Source of the DNA: Cokeromyces recurvatus
Lineage: Eukaryota > Mucoromycota > Mucoromycetes > Mucorales > Mucoraceae
Length of the DNA: 64,000 nt
Assembly (NCBI RefSeq): GCF_025118155.1
Contig: NW_026251403.1
Coordinates: 1 to 64,000 of the forward strand
Direction of reading: 5' to 3'
Numbering within the stretch: position 1 is the first letter of the stretch; the number at the start of each line of letters is the position of its first letter. The notes beneath the pieces were generated by a model that saw only the letters and a list, made by a program, of their open reading frames with translations, was not told the origin of the DNA and did not search any database. The translations under genes were made by a program, and so were the position numbers. Shown piece after piece: positions 12,436 through 24,451 of this stretch.

Positions 12436-15137
12436 CTTCATTATGTTATGATGTATGTACCTTGTTGAATCATAGCTAAAATACAGTCTCTAAGAAAATG
12501 AGGAACAAGCGAATTAGAAGAAAAACAGGTAACAATGGATGGACAAAGGGATCTCCATTTTTCAAATAATGCATTCTCGGGTACTCTATTGTAAGGCTGA
12601 TGATGATTAGATAAACTCAATGAACCATGACTCAAATTAGATAATGAAACACCAATTTTCTTTTCACTTGTAGTAGGTGACGGCAATGGTGCATGAATGG
12701 GTTCCGTTGTCGGAGTCAATATATGTGTTTTGAGTTTCCCCCAAAGGGAAGCTGCTGTCGTAGTAGTCGTAGTCGTAGATGATTTTTTATGAATATCTAA
12801 CAAGGCTAATAGGTCTTCATCTTCTATTGGGTATGAATCCATAAAAATAATAGCGATATGACGAATAAGATGATCTTGTTGTTGTGTAAGTTCTGGTAAA
12901 GCATTAGGTAGATGATAAGTGTGTTGAGTTGTAGGTGGAGAAAGAGGTGGAGTAGTGTGATTTAATTGTTCAATATTTGGTAATGAGATATGAAGTAGTG
13001 GTTTAGAGGTGTCTTGAAGACTAAACGAACGATGTTCTCTATAAGCTGCGGACTGTAATTGATTTTGTTTTGGGTCCTTTCTACGACTGGTTGTAAGGGC
13101 TCTTCGAATCGACTCCATACGACCGACTGTAGAACTTTTTTCTTCCATATGTTGTGATTTTAAAGTAGATTTTGATCTTTGTAAGATAGTAGACATATTT
13201 TCTGAATGATGAATATCGACACTACTTTGATGAAAGTTACTTATTTCCTTAGTAGAGGAAGAAAAGGAAGAATTGGGTCTAATTATTGTAGAAGGCTTAA
13301 ATAATAAAGTCTGATCAGGTCGTTTGCTACCACCTAATTATAGTAATTCATAGTTTGATTACGTGTAACAATAGAATACTCACAACAATCAACCTTACCT
13401 TGAGGTCTTATATTTAATACAAAGCTAAGCCTTATCATAGCCATATCAATTAACTGAAAGTGATGATCCAAGTAGGGAATATCCATTGTTATCTTGTACT
13501 GATTATTTGAAAGAATATTTAACATATGATGAATAAATCTTGCCACTTCTCCGAAATCCCGTTCCTTTTTTTAACAAATAGAAATTATAGGGAGTTATAT
13601 AAAAAATAATAATAATAATATATAATTTCTATTAATATATATAATTTACCAAAATAATAGCTTGCTGTAGACTCAATTTAATTAGATCTCTAATACAATC
13701 CGAGATAACAGAAACTATTTTTGTCATATTTTCTATTTCATTACTTGAACATAAAATATCTAAGAAGGAGATAAGTTGATCACTTAATCTTTGTACTAAG
13801 GCATCACATGATAGATCTATGACGAAGAAGGGAGTTAATAAAGTACAATTATGATTTTTTTTTTACTCTTTTTTCCAACTAACGTGTAATATGTTCGAAT
13901 AATGAGTCCAGAACAGTGAAGATGACATTTATCTGTTTTACTAAGAATTGACAAGCTTGAAACTCTTCTTTAAGATTGCTTAGTTGTTTATTTTTAACAA
14001 TAGTTGAAATCAAATTAGATATATTCTCTTCAAATTGGCTTAATTCCTTCCATATTCGAACTCTCTTTGATTCAATTTCATTTTGAATAGTTATTAATTG
14101 CTTTTCATTTTTGTATGCGGCTAAATAAAAGAAATAAATGACGATATATAAAATGGAATATATATGTATATATAAGCTTACATTGGTGAAGTGGCTTAAG
14201 AGTATCTATTAATTGGATATTCCAAAACTGGTTATATGAATGAGTATTTGTATATAAATACATGTATTTTTATATTTATAACATAATATAAATAAACCAC
14301 ACTATTCACCTTTTTAATTTTATAGCATTCTAGGTGCCATTTCTGATTTAGTTCCGATTGAAGAATAGCTTGTCCACATCCAAAGCATTCTGTGCCTTTG
14401 ATTAACGAATAATGATATCGACAATAAGGTCGTCCATTATAATCAAAATATTCCTTTATCGGCAGCTCCTCACGTCCTGTTTTAACATGTATCGGTAACG
14501 TTTTAAGAACTGTACAACCAGGACAATGTAAACAATGTTGATGATATCTATAAGTGCCGATAACTTGAAAATTGTCGTTTTTAATATCTTCATGGCATTG
14601 GCGACATTTAAACCGAGAATGCTTATAATAATCTTTCTCACATAAAATGATATTATGTTGATGATGAATCAAGTTATTATCTAATTCAAGTAAATAAAAT
14701 TTCTCTATTACAGACACTTGACAAAACTAATTTTTAAATATGTAAATTAGTAAAAATAAATAATTTATTTCAAATTAATATAAAAGCCTCGTGTCTTTAA
14801 AAAAAAAAAAATGTACATCAAATATTTTGTGTCCCTGTTTTTTTTGGAATTATAGCTTATATTTATAGATAAATATAAGATCCACTCACTCAATCAACAA
14901 GAATAACAACAACAACAACAACAAAAAAAAATCATGAAACAAATAAAGAGGAAGAGGCCTTGTTAAAGAAAAAAAAAAGGTTGTAAATGGCTGATCACTT
15001 ACATCACATTTAAAGCATTCTTGATGGTAAACATTTCCTAGGGCTTTTATTAATAACGGGTCACCATGTTTACATATTTTTTGACAGCTATGGCATATAT
15101 TTTCTGAATATTCTAATTCTTCTTCTGGTGTTGTCAT
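11522..15137 (-). CDS. LRG1: LIM-domain Rho GTPase-activating protein, LRG1 type
   Basis: Nine exons (15003-15137, 14310-14726, 14182-14227, 13884-14120, 13650-13816, 13399-13564, 12461-13333, 11784-12289, 11522-11716) give 913 residues. Residues 15-199 hold LIM zinc-binding modules: CHSC...HQECFKCDFC, then FKCRQC...HQHCLHCPGC, then ECFGCGQ...WHLECYKIKKFWNI, a three-LIM layout as in Lrg1. A helical linker follows, then a RhoGAP domain at about 655-865 with the arginine finger in EGIFRKNG and the conserved KRYLRELPEPLL and NLARVISPN motifs. Lrg1 in yeast is a GAP for Rho1 controlling beta-1,3-glucan synthase and polarity. Two in-frame 5' splice sites (after 11784 or after 11766) differ by 18 nt. 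One intron contains a 59-nt T run. The start (MTTPEEE) is the first ATG of its exon; an upstream exon is possible. Confidence 0.88.
12374..12432. repeat. 59-nt poly-T tract in an LRG1 intron
   Basis: Uninterrupted T run, the longest homopolymer in the window, inside the intron 12290-12460 (poly-A in the sense of the gene). Exact length is likely unreliable. Confidence 0.9.
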
Positions 15138-15374
15138 GGCAATTCTATGAATACTATCTAAACGAAAAAATAAAATAAAATAAAATGAAACGAAATAAAA
15201 TAAAAAAGAAAAAGAAAAAGATAACAAAAAGAATTCAACGTAAATTTTTTATTTCTCATTTATTGATTTCAAGCCAAGAAGTAACAACAGCAGAAACAAC
15301 AGCGAATTAAAACATGTCCTTTACAGAAAATCCCTAATTTGGAAATCATTTTTATGGAATCTCCGACTAATAAT

Positions 15375-18106
15375 TTATGCGTCGGAGACAGAATCTTTTT
15401 TTAGTTTATCAAGTCTGTTAGTCCAGAATTCCGTCTTGAAAAAAAAAAAAAAATGTTAAAAAAATGAAATGTTAAAAAAAAAAAGGATACTTGAATGTTT
15501 ATTATGCAACTTACTTCATCTACTAAAGGTTTATATGTACTTAGTACATGAATGCAATCTTCACTTAAGGGTAAATGTAATCTTTTCCGCTTAGTACGTG
15601 TTGATCTTCCTTGGATATCATGATTAAAAGTTAACATCAATTGAATATGGGGTATATAATCCATGGTCAAATTATATTCATTAGGCTGATATATCATACG
15701 TGGAGAAAGTAATTTTTCTATAGCTTCTTTATAATCTTCTAAATTAATGGATCTATAGATTCAAATTAGTATTCCTATTTATTTTATATGTATGCATATA
15801 TATTCTTTTTCTTTTACCTAGCATCACATACTTCTTCCCAATGACTTTCTTCATCTAATATTATTTTACTCCATGTATTGGATTTAATTGTTTGACTGTT
15901 TAGGATCGTTAGTAATGATTCTATTTCTTCTATAAATGCTTTTGATATATCTCCTTCATTTTCTATACATAAATTGGTATAACCGTTTAATTGATCCTCA
16001 ACAGATTCTTGAATCTAGAAGATTGTATCGATTATTGTAAACATTTTTTTTTTAAAAAAAAAAATATAGCCAATGTATTACCAAATTTGAGTCCTCCTTC
16101 CATCCAAGCCAAGTATCTACAAATGCATTATTTTCTAATGCTTGTACAATTGAATCAAAATCGTCTCCTTCTTCGTCTTCTTCTTCTTTATTATGTGATT
16201 CTTCAATTCCTTCATAATAACGTGCTAATCGAAAAGTATCAATAGCTAACTTGGATGGTACAGATTTCAACTTTATTTCAACTTTATCCATATCATTTTC
16301 AATACCCAAATAACGTCCAAATATATGATCTCCAATATATAATTCTAATGTTCGTAAAAGCTGTCGAATATTTCTTCCTAAAAAGGCCATAAGACAGATA
16401 AGGTCTACTGGATCGACCACGTATCCTTCAGCATAGCATACTAACCACAAGTAAGGTAGTAATTCACTCTCTGATGGAGGCTTTAAATTGAGTACCATTT
16501 GTATGCATAAACTTTCAAATGGGATCTGGTTAGGATCTAATCCAAATAGAGGGTCAATGAGTTTTGTACCCATCATTTACAATAAAATAAAAAAAAAATT
16601 TACCATTACATGTCATAATAATCGGTCGTTTACTCTTTTGTGATAACTCTATCACAGATGACCAAAACCCTTTATCTTCTTCAAATAATATGTCCACTTC
16701 TTCTAATAAAATTAAACTTTGCTTTGTAGCTGGTGTAAATGGCAATGCTACTTTAGCAGATTCCTTTTTTCGCAAGAAATGTTTCAATAATTTACTTTCA
16801 TTCTTTTGTATTTTAGTAGTAGAAGGAGCAAAACAAGGATTTAGTTTTTTTCGTTTTGTTGTTGTTGTTTTAGGTGCAGATTTTGGATGATCTACGTATA
16901 ACCCTGAAGCTGATGAAGGAGGAGCTATGCCAAAAGCTACTAAATGACTCTTTGTCATTTCTCCAACTAATGACATGATATCCTTTCCTGATCGCCTTGT
17001 TCCTGCATTGATCTCAAAGACCTCATAGTCTAATTGTTCCGCGGCTGTATAGACAGCTGCTGTCTTGCCTACACCATGATCTCCCACTAACAAAATCACG
17101 TTCGATCTCACTATCTCCTTTTTTATTTTTTTTTGTGGCTAGGTGTTAAAACAAAATCATCGTCATTGTCATTGTCCTGTAACGATAAACTTCGGAGAAA
17201 GGCTTCGTCGTTGTCATCTTCATTATCATCATCATACTGCATAACCAGCTTCTTTGTACGCTTTCTCTTTTTTATAGTGCCAGCTGTTGTGGATGAGGGT
17301 GCAGATAATGGCTCAATCTTCATTTGATGTAACCAATCCCTAAGATAAACAAAATTGTGTTTAGAGCCCATGAGTCCCTCAATTGTCTTGGGACGATATT
17401 TATCCGTCCATTGTTTGGTATTTTGGCGATGCGCTGATAATGATTGTGATAAAAGAACACAAGAAGGAAACATGTGCCAATTTGGAAAATGAGTTGTTAA
17501 AAATGCTTCCAACTCTGCTTGATTAGTGATTGGAGGTAGCATTGTCACATCACGTTGATGTTCCCGCTTTTTACATTCTCTCTTTCTTAATCGAAAAGAT
17601 TTGGCCTGTTGAGCGATTAGATTGTTAAAATCAACATGATGACGAGGAGGAGGAGGAGGAGGAGGCAGTGGTGGTAGTGATGATGTCTGATGGGTTGATT
17701 CATACATGTTATCAGTAATATGACAGTTACCAAAGACATTACGATCTAGCCAAGCAAATTCGTGACTCACATTCTGTTTTTTCTTTGCAATAGTGGATTT
17801 TTGAACTTGTTGATGATCAGAATGAAATTTAGGCTTAGTGATAGGAACATAGTTGGTTATTGAACTTTCCCCTTTACATGTGCATTGACTTGAATTAGCA
17901 TGAAGTAAATGTTCCCTTGTGTCAGGAACTTGATGATTGACATTCCGTGATATAGAAACGGATGCTTGATTCGCTTTATTTCTAGTTATACGTTCTGTTT
18001 GTTTTGGTGATTCTACTATAGACTGCTCTTCTGATACTGAGGGTGTAGTTACTTTTGTCTTTTTCGGTAAAAAAAAAGGATGAACACCCTTACTGGATTG
18101 ACTCAT
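15375..18106 (-). CDS. ELG1: ELG1/ATAD5-like large subunit of an RFC-like complex, with one frame break
   Basis: Model: 16604-18106, 16082-16536, 15818-16014, 15515-15752, 15375-15434, about 817 residues if one base is added in the A9 run at 17126-17134. The N-terminus has a PIP-like KGVHPFFLPK. TDKYRPKTIEGLMGS marks the RFC box, then Walker A VGDHGVGKTAAVYTAAEQ, Walker B LILLEEVD, sensor 1 MTCND, and the helical lid (IQMVLNLKPPSESELLPYLW). The residue spacing suits Elg1/ATAD5, which unloads PCNA after replication. As written, the frame hits TAA just before Walker A. One extra A restores continuity (HKKKIKKEIVRSN); a 35-nt intron is a poor alternative. The intron 16537-16603 uses an acceptor that rebuilds TCNDPNQIPFE. 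ELG1 lies 237 bp upstream of LRG1 on the same strand. Confidence 0.85.
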
Positions 18107-18447
18107 GATCAACGAAAAGAAAAAAAAAAAAAAAAAAAATTAAAAATTTATTCATGTTCAGCAGGCGTATTTTTTTTTTTCTTTCATACACGTGTTTAAA
18201 GTCAATACCGTGTTTATAATAAGCCTACCAATACTTTTTTTCTTTCTTTTTTTTTTTAAAAGTAAATAAATAAATAAACAAATAAATAAGGAATACAGCA
18301 AAAAAAAAAACAAAAAAAAAAACAAAAATATCTATGCTCTTGTGTATTTATAGGTATCGATGATGATTTGTTACTAGGAATGACTGCTATTACTTTTGGT
18401 ATCTTTTAAAATAAGAGTTAACTTTGGTGTTTACATGCTTACGATCA
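18107..18447. other. Short intergenic region upstream of ELG1
   Basis: AT homopolymer-rich; contains the ELG1 promoter/5' leader and the 3' end of the minus-strand coiled-coil gene. No other signal seen. Confidence 0.5.
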
Positions 18448-18871
18448 TCATATACCAATATCTTCTTCTTCTTCTTCTTGCGGTGTATAATTCGATAGAA
18501 CTCGACCAAGGATTTTATATTCAAAGTTAATTGATTTTTGTCCTTGTTCAATCATATTTTCTGTTATTTTCCTTAGCTTTTGAAATAATAAATCCTTTTC
18601 CCAATCCTCTTCTTCATCATCAGAAGACTATATAGTAATTTTTTTTTTTTAGTTTATACTCTTCTTCTCTTTTCTAATATACACTACACTTACATTTTCC
18701 TTCAAGGGCTCTATTGCCTGTTGTTCTAATATTGAATCAGTATGTATATGATTTTCTAATTGTTGATGTTTCTTTATTTGATTTAACTGTGACGCTTGTT
18801 TCCTAACTGTAGCTTCTAGCATTTCATTTACTGTAAGTAATGATTTTATTGATAATTCTAAATCCGCGATC

Positions 18872-18903
<32 letters not shown>

Positions 18904-19695
18904 AGACAGATAGATAGAGATAGAAATTAAATACAAGGAGAAAAAAAATATTTTTCTTTTGAATATTACTTTTCTATTAACTCGAGCTTCATTAATAAGA
19001 TCTTCTTCTTCAGTATCCTCTATATTTTCATCTTTTATTATTATCTCTTCATTCTTATTATATATATCTTCTGCATCACTTGTAGTATCTTCTGATAAAT
19101 TTTCGGCGGTGAATAAATAATTTGTAGTAGCAGTAGCAGTAGCAGTAGCAGTAGCAGTAGCAGTAGCAGTAGTGGCCGACTTGGTATCTACTGATAAGGA
19201 GCCATTATTGGATATCATTTCGGGTTGATTTACTGCTTTGTCAAAAGTGGCTGGTGTATTGATAACGCCAAGTACAGATCGAGTTGGTTGCTGTGAGGGG
19301 TATTTTATAAAAGAGACAGGTTTACTATTATTGTTGTTGTTGTTGTTGTATATTTTATGATCATTGGAAGATGGTGCTGTTTTTGGTAATTTCTGTTGCC
19401 TTGCTTTATAAAGTTCTATAGGAGGTCTACTGGTAACAAAAAAGGACGGTTTCTCACAAGACGACTTTCGAGTAGGTGGGTGGTATAGATTTAAAATTGG
19501 CTTTTCCAGATTGGACTTTACTACTGATGAGGGAGTTACTCTTGGTTTTCGAGTAGTAGAACCATTACGTTTTTGTGAATTGCTACTTGTGGTACTATTG
19601 CTACTAGTACTATAACTATTTAATAAAGCATAATTAGTGTTGCTACTTGGTCGAATGATGTTCACTGCCTTTGGTTGGTTTGACTCTTTTGTCAT
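18448..19695 (-). CDS. Unidentified protein with Ser/Asn-rich N-terminus and coiled coil
   Basis: Three exons (18970-19695, 18694-18870, 18448-18627) keep frame and give 360 residues. I do not recognise the family. Residues 1-160 are Ser/Thr/Asn/Pro/basic and probably disordered; a Thr-Ala repeat (about 175-190) comes from a hexanucleotide microsatellite; an acidic stretch follows. Residues about 235-280 form a strong heptad-like coiled coil (IADLELSIKSLLTVNEMLEA then TVRKQASQLNQIKK). After an acidic hinge (SSDDEEEDWEKD) a short helix ends in a polyglutamate tail. The layout (basic disordered head, single coiled coil) suits a cytoskeletal or scaffold adaptor, but this is only inference. Acceptors and donors are canonical, so the gene is probably real. 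Confidence 0.6.
19126..19171. repeat. (AGCAGT)n coding microsatellite
   Basis: About eight hexamer units encoding alternating Thr-Ala on the minus strand in the coiled-coil protein gene; length changes preserve frame. Confidence 0.9.
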
Positions 19696-20085
19696 TAGAA
19701 AATAATAAATAAGTATGTATAAAAAAAAAAAAATGAAAAAAAAACTCAGTTAATAAATATTTATATTGCATACCTCCTCCACATTATTAATGTTTTACAA
19801 TGGGGAGAATTTTTTTTTTTTTTTTTTTTACGTAGTTTACGATCTCCAAAAATATAAAAATATTTTATTTTACTCTGATTGACGGATCAGGATAATTTTA
19901 ATACAAAATTATAGAAGGTGTTATGAAGCATAAAGTATTACCTAAAGACAAGGTAAAATATTGTGTCTTGACTCTTCTCGATCTTTGATACAGAGCACAT
20001 AATGACATTATTATTAGGAGAAAAAAAAATACTCATTTTATTCTACACTACTAACACCTAAATAGAAACACTTTTGTGTAAATTC

Positions 20086-20211
20086 TTAACGTTTATATAC
20101 TTTTTGTGCTGCGAAATGTATCCAACTTTGAAGTAACTGAACTGCAAATATTTTATAAGCATGACCATTAATCTAATAAATAAATAAATACATACATAAA
20201 ATTGTTAGCTC

Positions 20212-20242
<31 letters not shown>

Positions 20243-21213
20243 TCTACTCGTCTTATTTTACTTTTACTGAACCATCTTGTCGCAAGGTAGCAAGTGAATT
20301 GGATACACGATGAAATGTAAAACTCCTTAAACGAACACTTGTCGTTTTTAATATATGATCCTGAAATGCTTCCAAGAATAATCTTCTATCTTGAATTTTT
20401 TTGCATATCACTTTAGCATCTTGTTGATTTATTGAAACTTTTATATCAGATAAATCATTTATATCTGTTTTATATTCTAATATGAGTGGTGGTCTAGTCA
20501 TCATATCAGGTACTAAACAAATACGATACATGTAAATAAAATAAAATAAATACAGTCAGTCAGTCAGTTACTTACTTTCTTCAAAGGCATCTTCATCTGG
20601 TAAGTTATGTATTGATTCAATCCAAATATTCACCATGTCTGTCATAACGATAGGTGGTATATACAACTGTGTACATAGTGCAAAATAACGTTTTTCAAAC
20701 CAAGTGAAAAGTGCAGACTTGATACGAGATGTAGCCTTCACCAGTATTAATGGATAAAATGTTTTTTCGTCCGCCTTCTTTTCATACATTGGTATATAGG
20801 GTGAAGGTAACATGAAGAAAGTATGAGTGACGTTACGATTATCTTTATAAAGCATGATTTCAATTGTGATCTTTAACGGTAAAATGGTTGAATCATAACT
20901 AGCTACATTATCAAAATAAAGAGGTTCAATGTGTAAATCAACTAGATCACCTAGGTAAACTTCATTTTTTTTGCCTGGAGTTGTTCTAGTTATTCTAGTT
21001 GTATCTTTTAATTTTAATTGTGTGCAAACATGTATTTTTAGTTGTAATTCTCGATCCGAAATTGGCTCAAGATGAAATTTTAATAATGGTGTTAATGTAT
21101 ATAAAACAAATGACTTGTTGGCAATCTCAGCTAATCAGATTAAAAAAAAAAGGAAGTGAGTTTTATTCCAAGTTGATCCATCTGTATAGTTATTTACCAA
21201 TCTCATCCTCCAT
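20086..21213 (-). CDS. Kinetochore protein CENP-L / Fta1-like
   Basis: Four exons (21198-21213, 20576-21130, 20262-20512, 20086-20172) give 302 residues; the first exon codes only MEDEI. The N-terminal SFVLYTLTPLLKF is like the CENP-L start (xxTLYRLSPLYxF). The middle PLILVKATSRIKSALFTWFE matches the family's hydrophobic segment ending in a WL-like helix, and the C-terminal third (IKVSINQQDAKVI...TTSVRLRSFTFHRV) matches the region that pairs with CENP-N. CENP-L (S. pombe Fta1, budding yeast Iml3) is an inner-kinetochore CCAN/Sim4 component at centromeres. The family is fast-evolving, so the call rests on several short matches in the correct order. Divergent from GID8, 580 bp apart. Confidence 0.7.
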
Positions 21214-21470
21214 TTGTCAAAATTAGAATTGAACGGGATTTAATATAAAAATAAAATAAAATCGAATTTTATATACACTCACCACTTATTTTAGCAGTCT
21301 CATTTCCCCTTCCCCTTTTTTTTTTTTTTCTTTTTGGTATATTTCTTTACATTAAAAAGTGGTATTATAATAAAGATGCATTTTACTGTTGTTTTCCTAA
21401 CAGAATACCATTTAAGTTTTAGTTGTGTGTTGTAGAGAGCATTCTATTGTTCTTTATTTTCCATGTTTAG

Positions 21471-21515
<45 letters not shown>

Positions 21516-21793
21516 AAAATAAAATAAAAGAGAATATCCTTAATTCTAGTCAATAGTAGCTCTGCTAACATTAACTTGATAATGGCCTTTATTTGTTGTG
21601 TATGATGATGACATATGTGCTAAGCAGCACTACACTACATTTTTTTTTAAGGATTAAAAACGATTATCGATTTAAGGGCCGATACTATTCGCAAAATAAA
21701 ATATTGGGTCATTTCAATGCAGTTTTTATTTATTTATTTTATTTTATTTTTATTTTATTTATTTTATTTTTTCTATTTTTTCTATACATAAAA
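21214..21793. promoter_or_regulatory. Divergent intergenic region CENP-L / GID8
   Basis: 580 bp between two start codons on opposite strands. Contains a poly-T run of about 40 nt at 21474-21512 and ATTTT-type repeats (21726-21780) just before the GID8 ATG. Presumed to hold both promoters; no named motif identified. Confidence 0.5.
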
Positions 21794-22750
21794 ATGAGCG
21801 CAAATACAAATACTTCTACAAATAACAAGAAAATTATTTCTAGAGATGAATGGGAACAACGATTAGCAAAAGTAAAAGTAAACAAACAGTAAAGTACAGC
21901 TTATAATGAATATTAGATGAATAGTTATAAACTCATATTTTATACATATATATATATAAAAAGGGACCTTAATCAACTTGTCATGAATTATCTTGTTGTT
22001 GAAGGATATAAAGATGCTGCCGAACAGTTTAGTTTAGAAAGTGGACTAGCACCTACTGTTGATTTACAATCAATTCAAGAACGAATGGATATTCGTCATG
22101 CTATTCAATCAGGCGATGTCGATACTGCTATTGACCTAGTTAATGACTTGAATCCTGAAGTAATTAGAAGAAAAAAAAAAAAAGATATACATAAATATTA
22201 CCTTTTGTCCTCTCCTCCTCCCCCCATCTCTTTACGAACTTTTTATTCATTTATTTATTTAAAATAGTTTTTTATTAACATTTAATATTAGATTTTAGAT
22301 ACCAATCCTCATTTATTCTTTCATTTACAACAGCAAAGATTAATTGAACTTATACGTAATAAATCGTTTGAAGAAGCTTTAGAGTTCGCTTCAGAAGAAA
22401 TGGCACCACGTGGAGAAGAGCATCCTGAATTTTTAGAAGAATTGGAAAAAACGATGGCTTTATTAGCTTTTCAAGATAGTATTGATTCACCAGTTCAAGA
22501 TTTACTACTTCCCAGTCAAAGACAAAAGACAGCGAGTGAATTAAATGCAGCCATCTTGATGAGCCAGTCACAAGAAAAGGATCCAAAATTACCTAATTTA
22601 ATAAGAATGTTAGCTTGGAGTCAAAAACAACTGGATGAAAGAATGATTTATCCTCGAATTGAAAACTGGGTTAAAGCTGATTTAGTCATACCGAATGAAG
22701 ATAATGAAAACAATACCAATATGGAAGAAGACACAACCATGTCTATGTAA
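21794..22750 (+). CDS. GID8: GID8/TWA1-like subunit of the GID/CTLH ubiquitin ligase
   Basis: Three exons (21794-21888, 21964-22159, 22292-22750) give 249 residues, close to human GID8. A LisH motif (LNQLVMNYLVVEGYKDAAEQ) spans about residues 33-60, then CTLH (ERMDIRHAIQSGDVDTAIDL to EEALEFASEEM), then the CRA region (EELEKTMALLAFQD, LNAAILMSQ, LIRMLAWSQKQLDE). The protein is a core scaffold of the GID/CTLH E3 ligase, which in yeast degrades gluconeogenic enzymes when glucose returns. The ATG at 21794 gives a short Asn/Thr-rich head before the LisH. The acidic Asn/Met-rich C-terminal tail is probably disordered. Confidence 0.92.
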
Positions 22751-23007
22751 AGCTTAACATTGAATGCAGAAGAAAATATAAAATAAAAATAAGATAATAC
22801 AATTCAATATTACATGTGAAAGATGAGGACACTGACTAAGAAAGGATCTTTATGAAAAGGAGAAATAAGCTCTTTTTGAACAATGTAATACGAAAAAAAA
22901 AAAAAAAAAACTTCTGAAATCAAAATTGATATTTAAACGTTTCATTTGAATCTTTTCTTTTTCTTTCTTTCTTTCTTTCTTTCTAATATCATTATTATAC
23001 ATATACG

Positions 23008-23925
23008 ATGACATCGCAATGTATTTGGTCTTTACTATCCATCAAAAAAGACTTGGAATTCATTTATAGTTCATCATTTGAAAGATATCTAAACAAACAT
23101 TCTTTATTTCAATTGATTCATCCTGATGAAGTATCGTTGGCTAAAAAAGATTTATCAAAATTTATTAAAAATTCGAATCAATATTTAAAGGGGTCCATTA
23201 CAAGGTAAAATAGAGCATTTATTTGATAAACTAAAAAAAAAAAAAAAAATGTATATTTACAATTTTTGCTCTAAAGATGTCGAATAAGAGATTTAACCAG
23301 TCTTCATGTAATGATGATTTACTGCTGTCTATTTAAACATGTATTTATACTAAAAACAAAAAAAAAAATTGGATTATATTAGAGAGAGTTTAAGTCTTGG
23401 AGAATTGTAGATATTATCATGTATGTTGTGACTGATGACCTGGTTTTAGCTTTCTTTCATCATCAAGGTAAAGAAGATAGAATGGATTTCTATGTATGAT
23501 TAGACTCATTTATTTGTTTAGATAATCAGCATCTTTCTACTTCTATTTGTGGAGAGAAAGAAGATATTTGTATTCTACATTTAAGAGAAAATCTAATTAA
23601 ACAATACCAACGATCTCCTTTATCAATCGACTTTAATCATTCACGTCATTTTCACATACTAGATAATCGTACAAGATCAGTGCTTTTATCGTGGCCAGAT
23701 GAAGGCTGTACAGAATGGAACCATTTTATTCACCGACTTATATCACCAGGATTTTCCTGCTTCCACTGCATTGAACAACCTTCTCGAATTAATTTATTAG
23801 GTCAACAGGTCAACAGTTTAATTATAGATTATGGTTCCATCTCATTTGTATTAGAGCGTGTTAAAAAGAAAAAGTAAAGTAAAAGAAAGAAAGATAGCGT
23901 CAAATAGATGCCTATAGGTGAATTA

Positions 23926-23966
<41 letters not shown>

Positions 23967-24201
23967 GTAAAAACTACCATTTTAGCAAATACCCAACTTA
24001 CCATATACCATTTAATAATAATCATCATCATAAACATGCTGCCTCAGAAGTATTATTTTCTAACAAAACACATGAGATAGTAGAAAATACTGTTGTGTCA
24101 TTACCCCTTAAACAACGTAGTAGCAATAACAAACATCATTGTCAAAATTGTGGAACAAGGACTAGTCCTGAATGGAGAAGAGGTCCTACAGGCCATAAAA
24201 C

Positions 24202-24247
<46 letters not shown>

Positions 24248-24451
24248 TATCAATGTGCACAAATACAGTATTTATTTTATTTTATTTTATTTAGGCTCTG
24301 TAATGCGTGTGGATTAAGATATTCTCGATCAGTTGCACGAAAGGAACGACAAATAGCAAATCAGTTAAAACAACAGCAACAGCAACAACCTAATAACAGC
24401 ATATCATCCTTAACCTTAAAACAAATTATTAATTATACAACACCCTTTTAA
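23008..24451 (+). CDS. wc-2: White collar 2-like PAS / GATA zinc-finger transcription factor
   Basis: Six exons (23008-23204, 23277-23340, 23383-23467, 23522-23873, 23986-24201, 24295-24451) give 356 residues. The N-terminal part has a PAS-like fold: a helix with LFQLIHPDEVSLAKKDL, then SWRIVDIIMYVVTDDLVLAF followed by FHHQ, the typical WC-2 ending. The C-terminal GATA finger is CQNC...CNAC with an 18-residue loop (TSPEWRRGPTGHKT), split by an intron after HKT. WC-2 partners the LOV-domain photoreceptor WC-1 in blue-light signalling; Mucorales carry several copies of each. The PAS lacks the flavin-binding NCRFLQ-type cysteine motif, as expected for WC-2. An AT dinucleotide run (23932-23963) sits in intron 4. 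Which paralogue this is cannot be told. Confidence 0.8.

Noticed and set aside
16554..16604. Apparent intron without an AG acceptor in ELG1
   Set aside because: Moving the acceptor to 16537 gives a normal intron and restores the conserved TCND motif, so no unusual splicing is needed.
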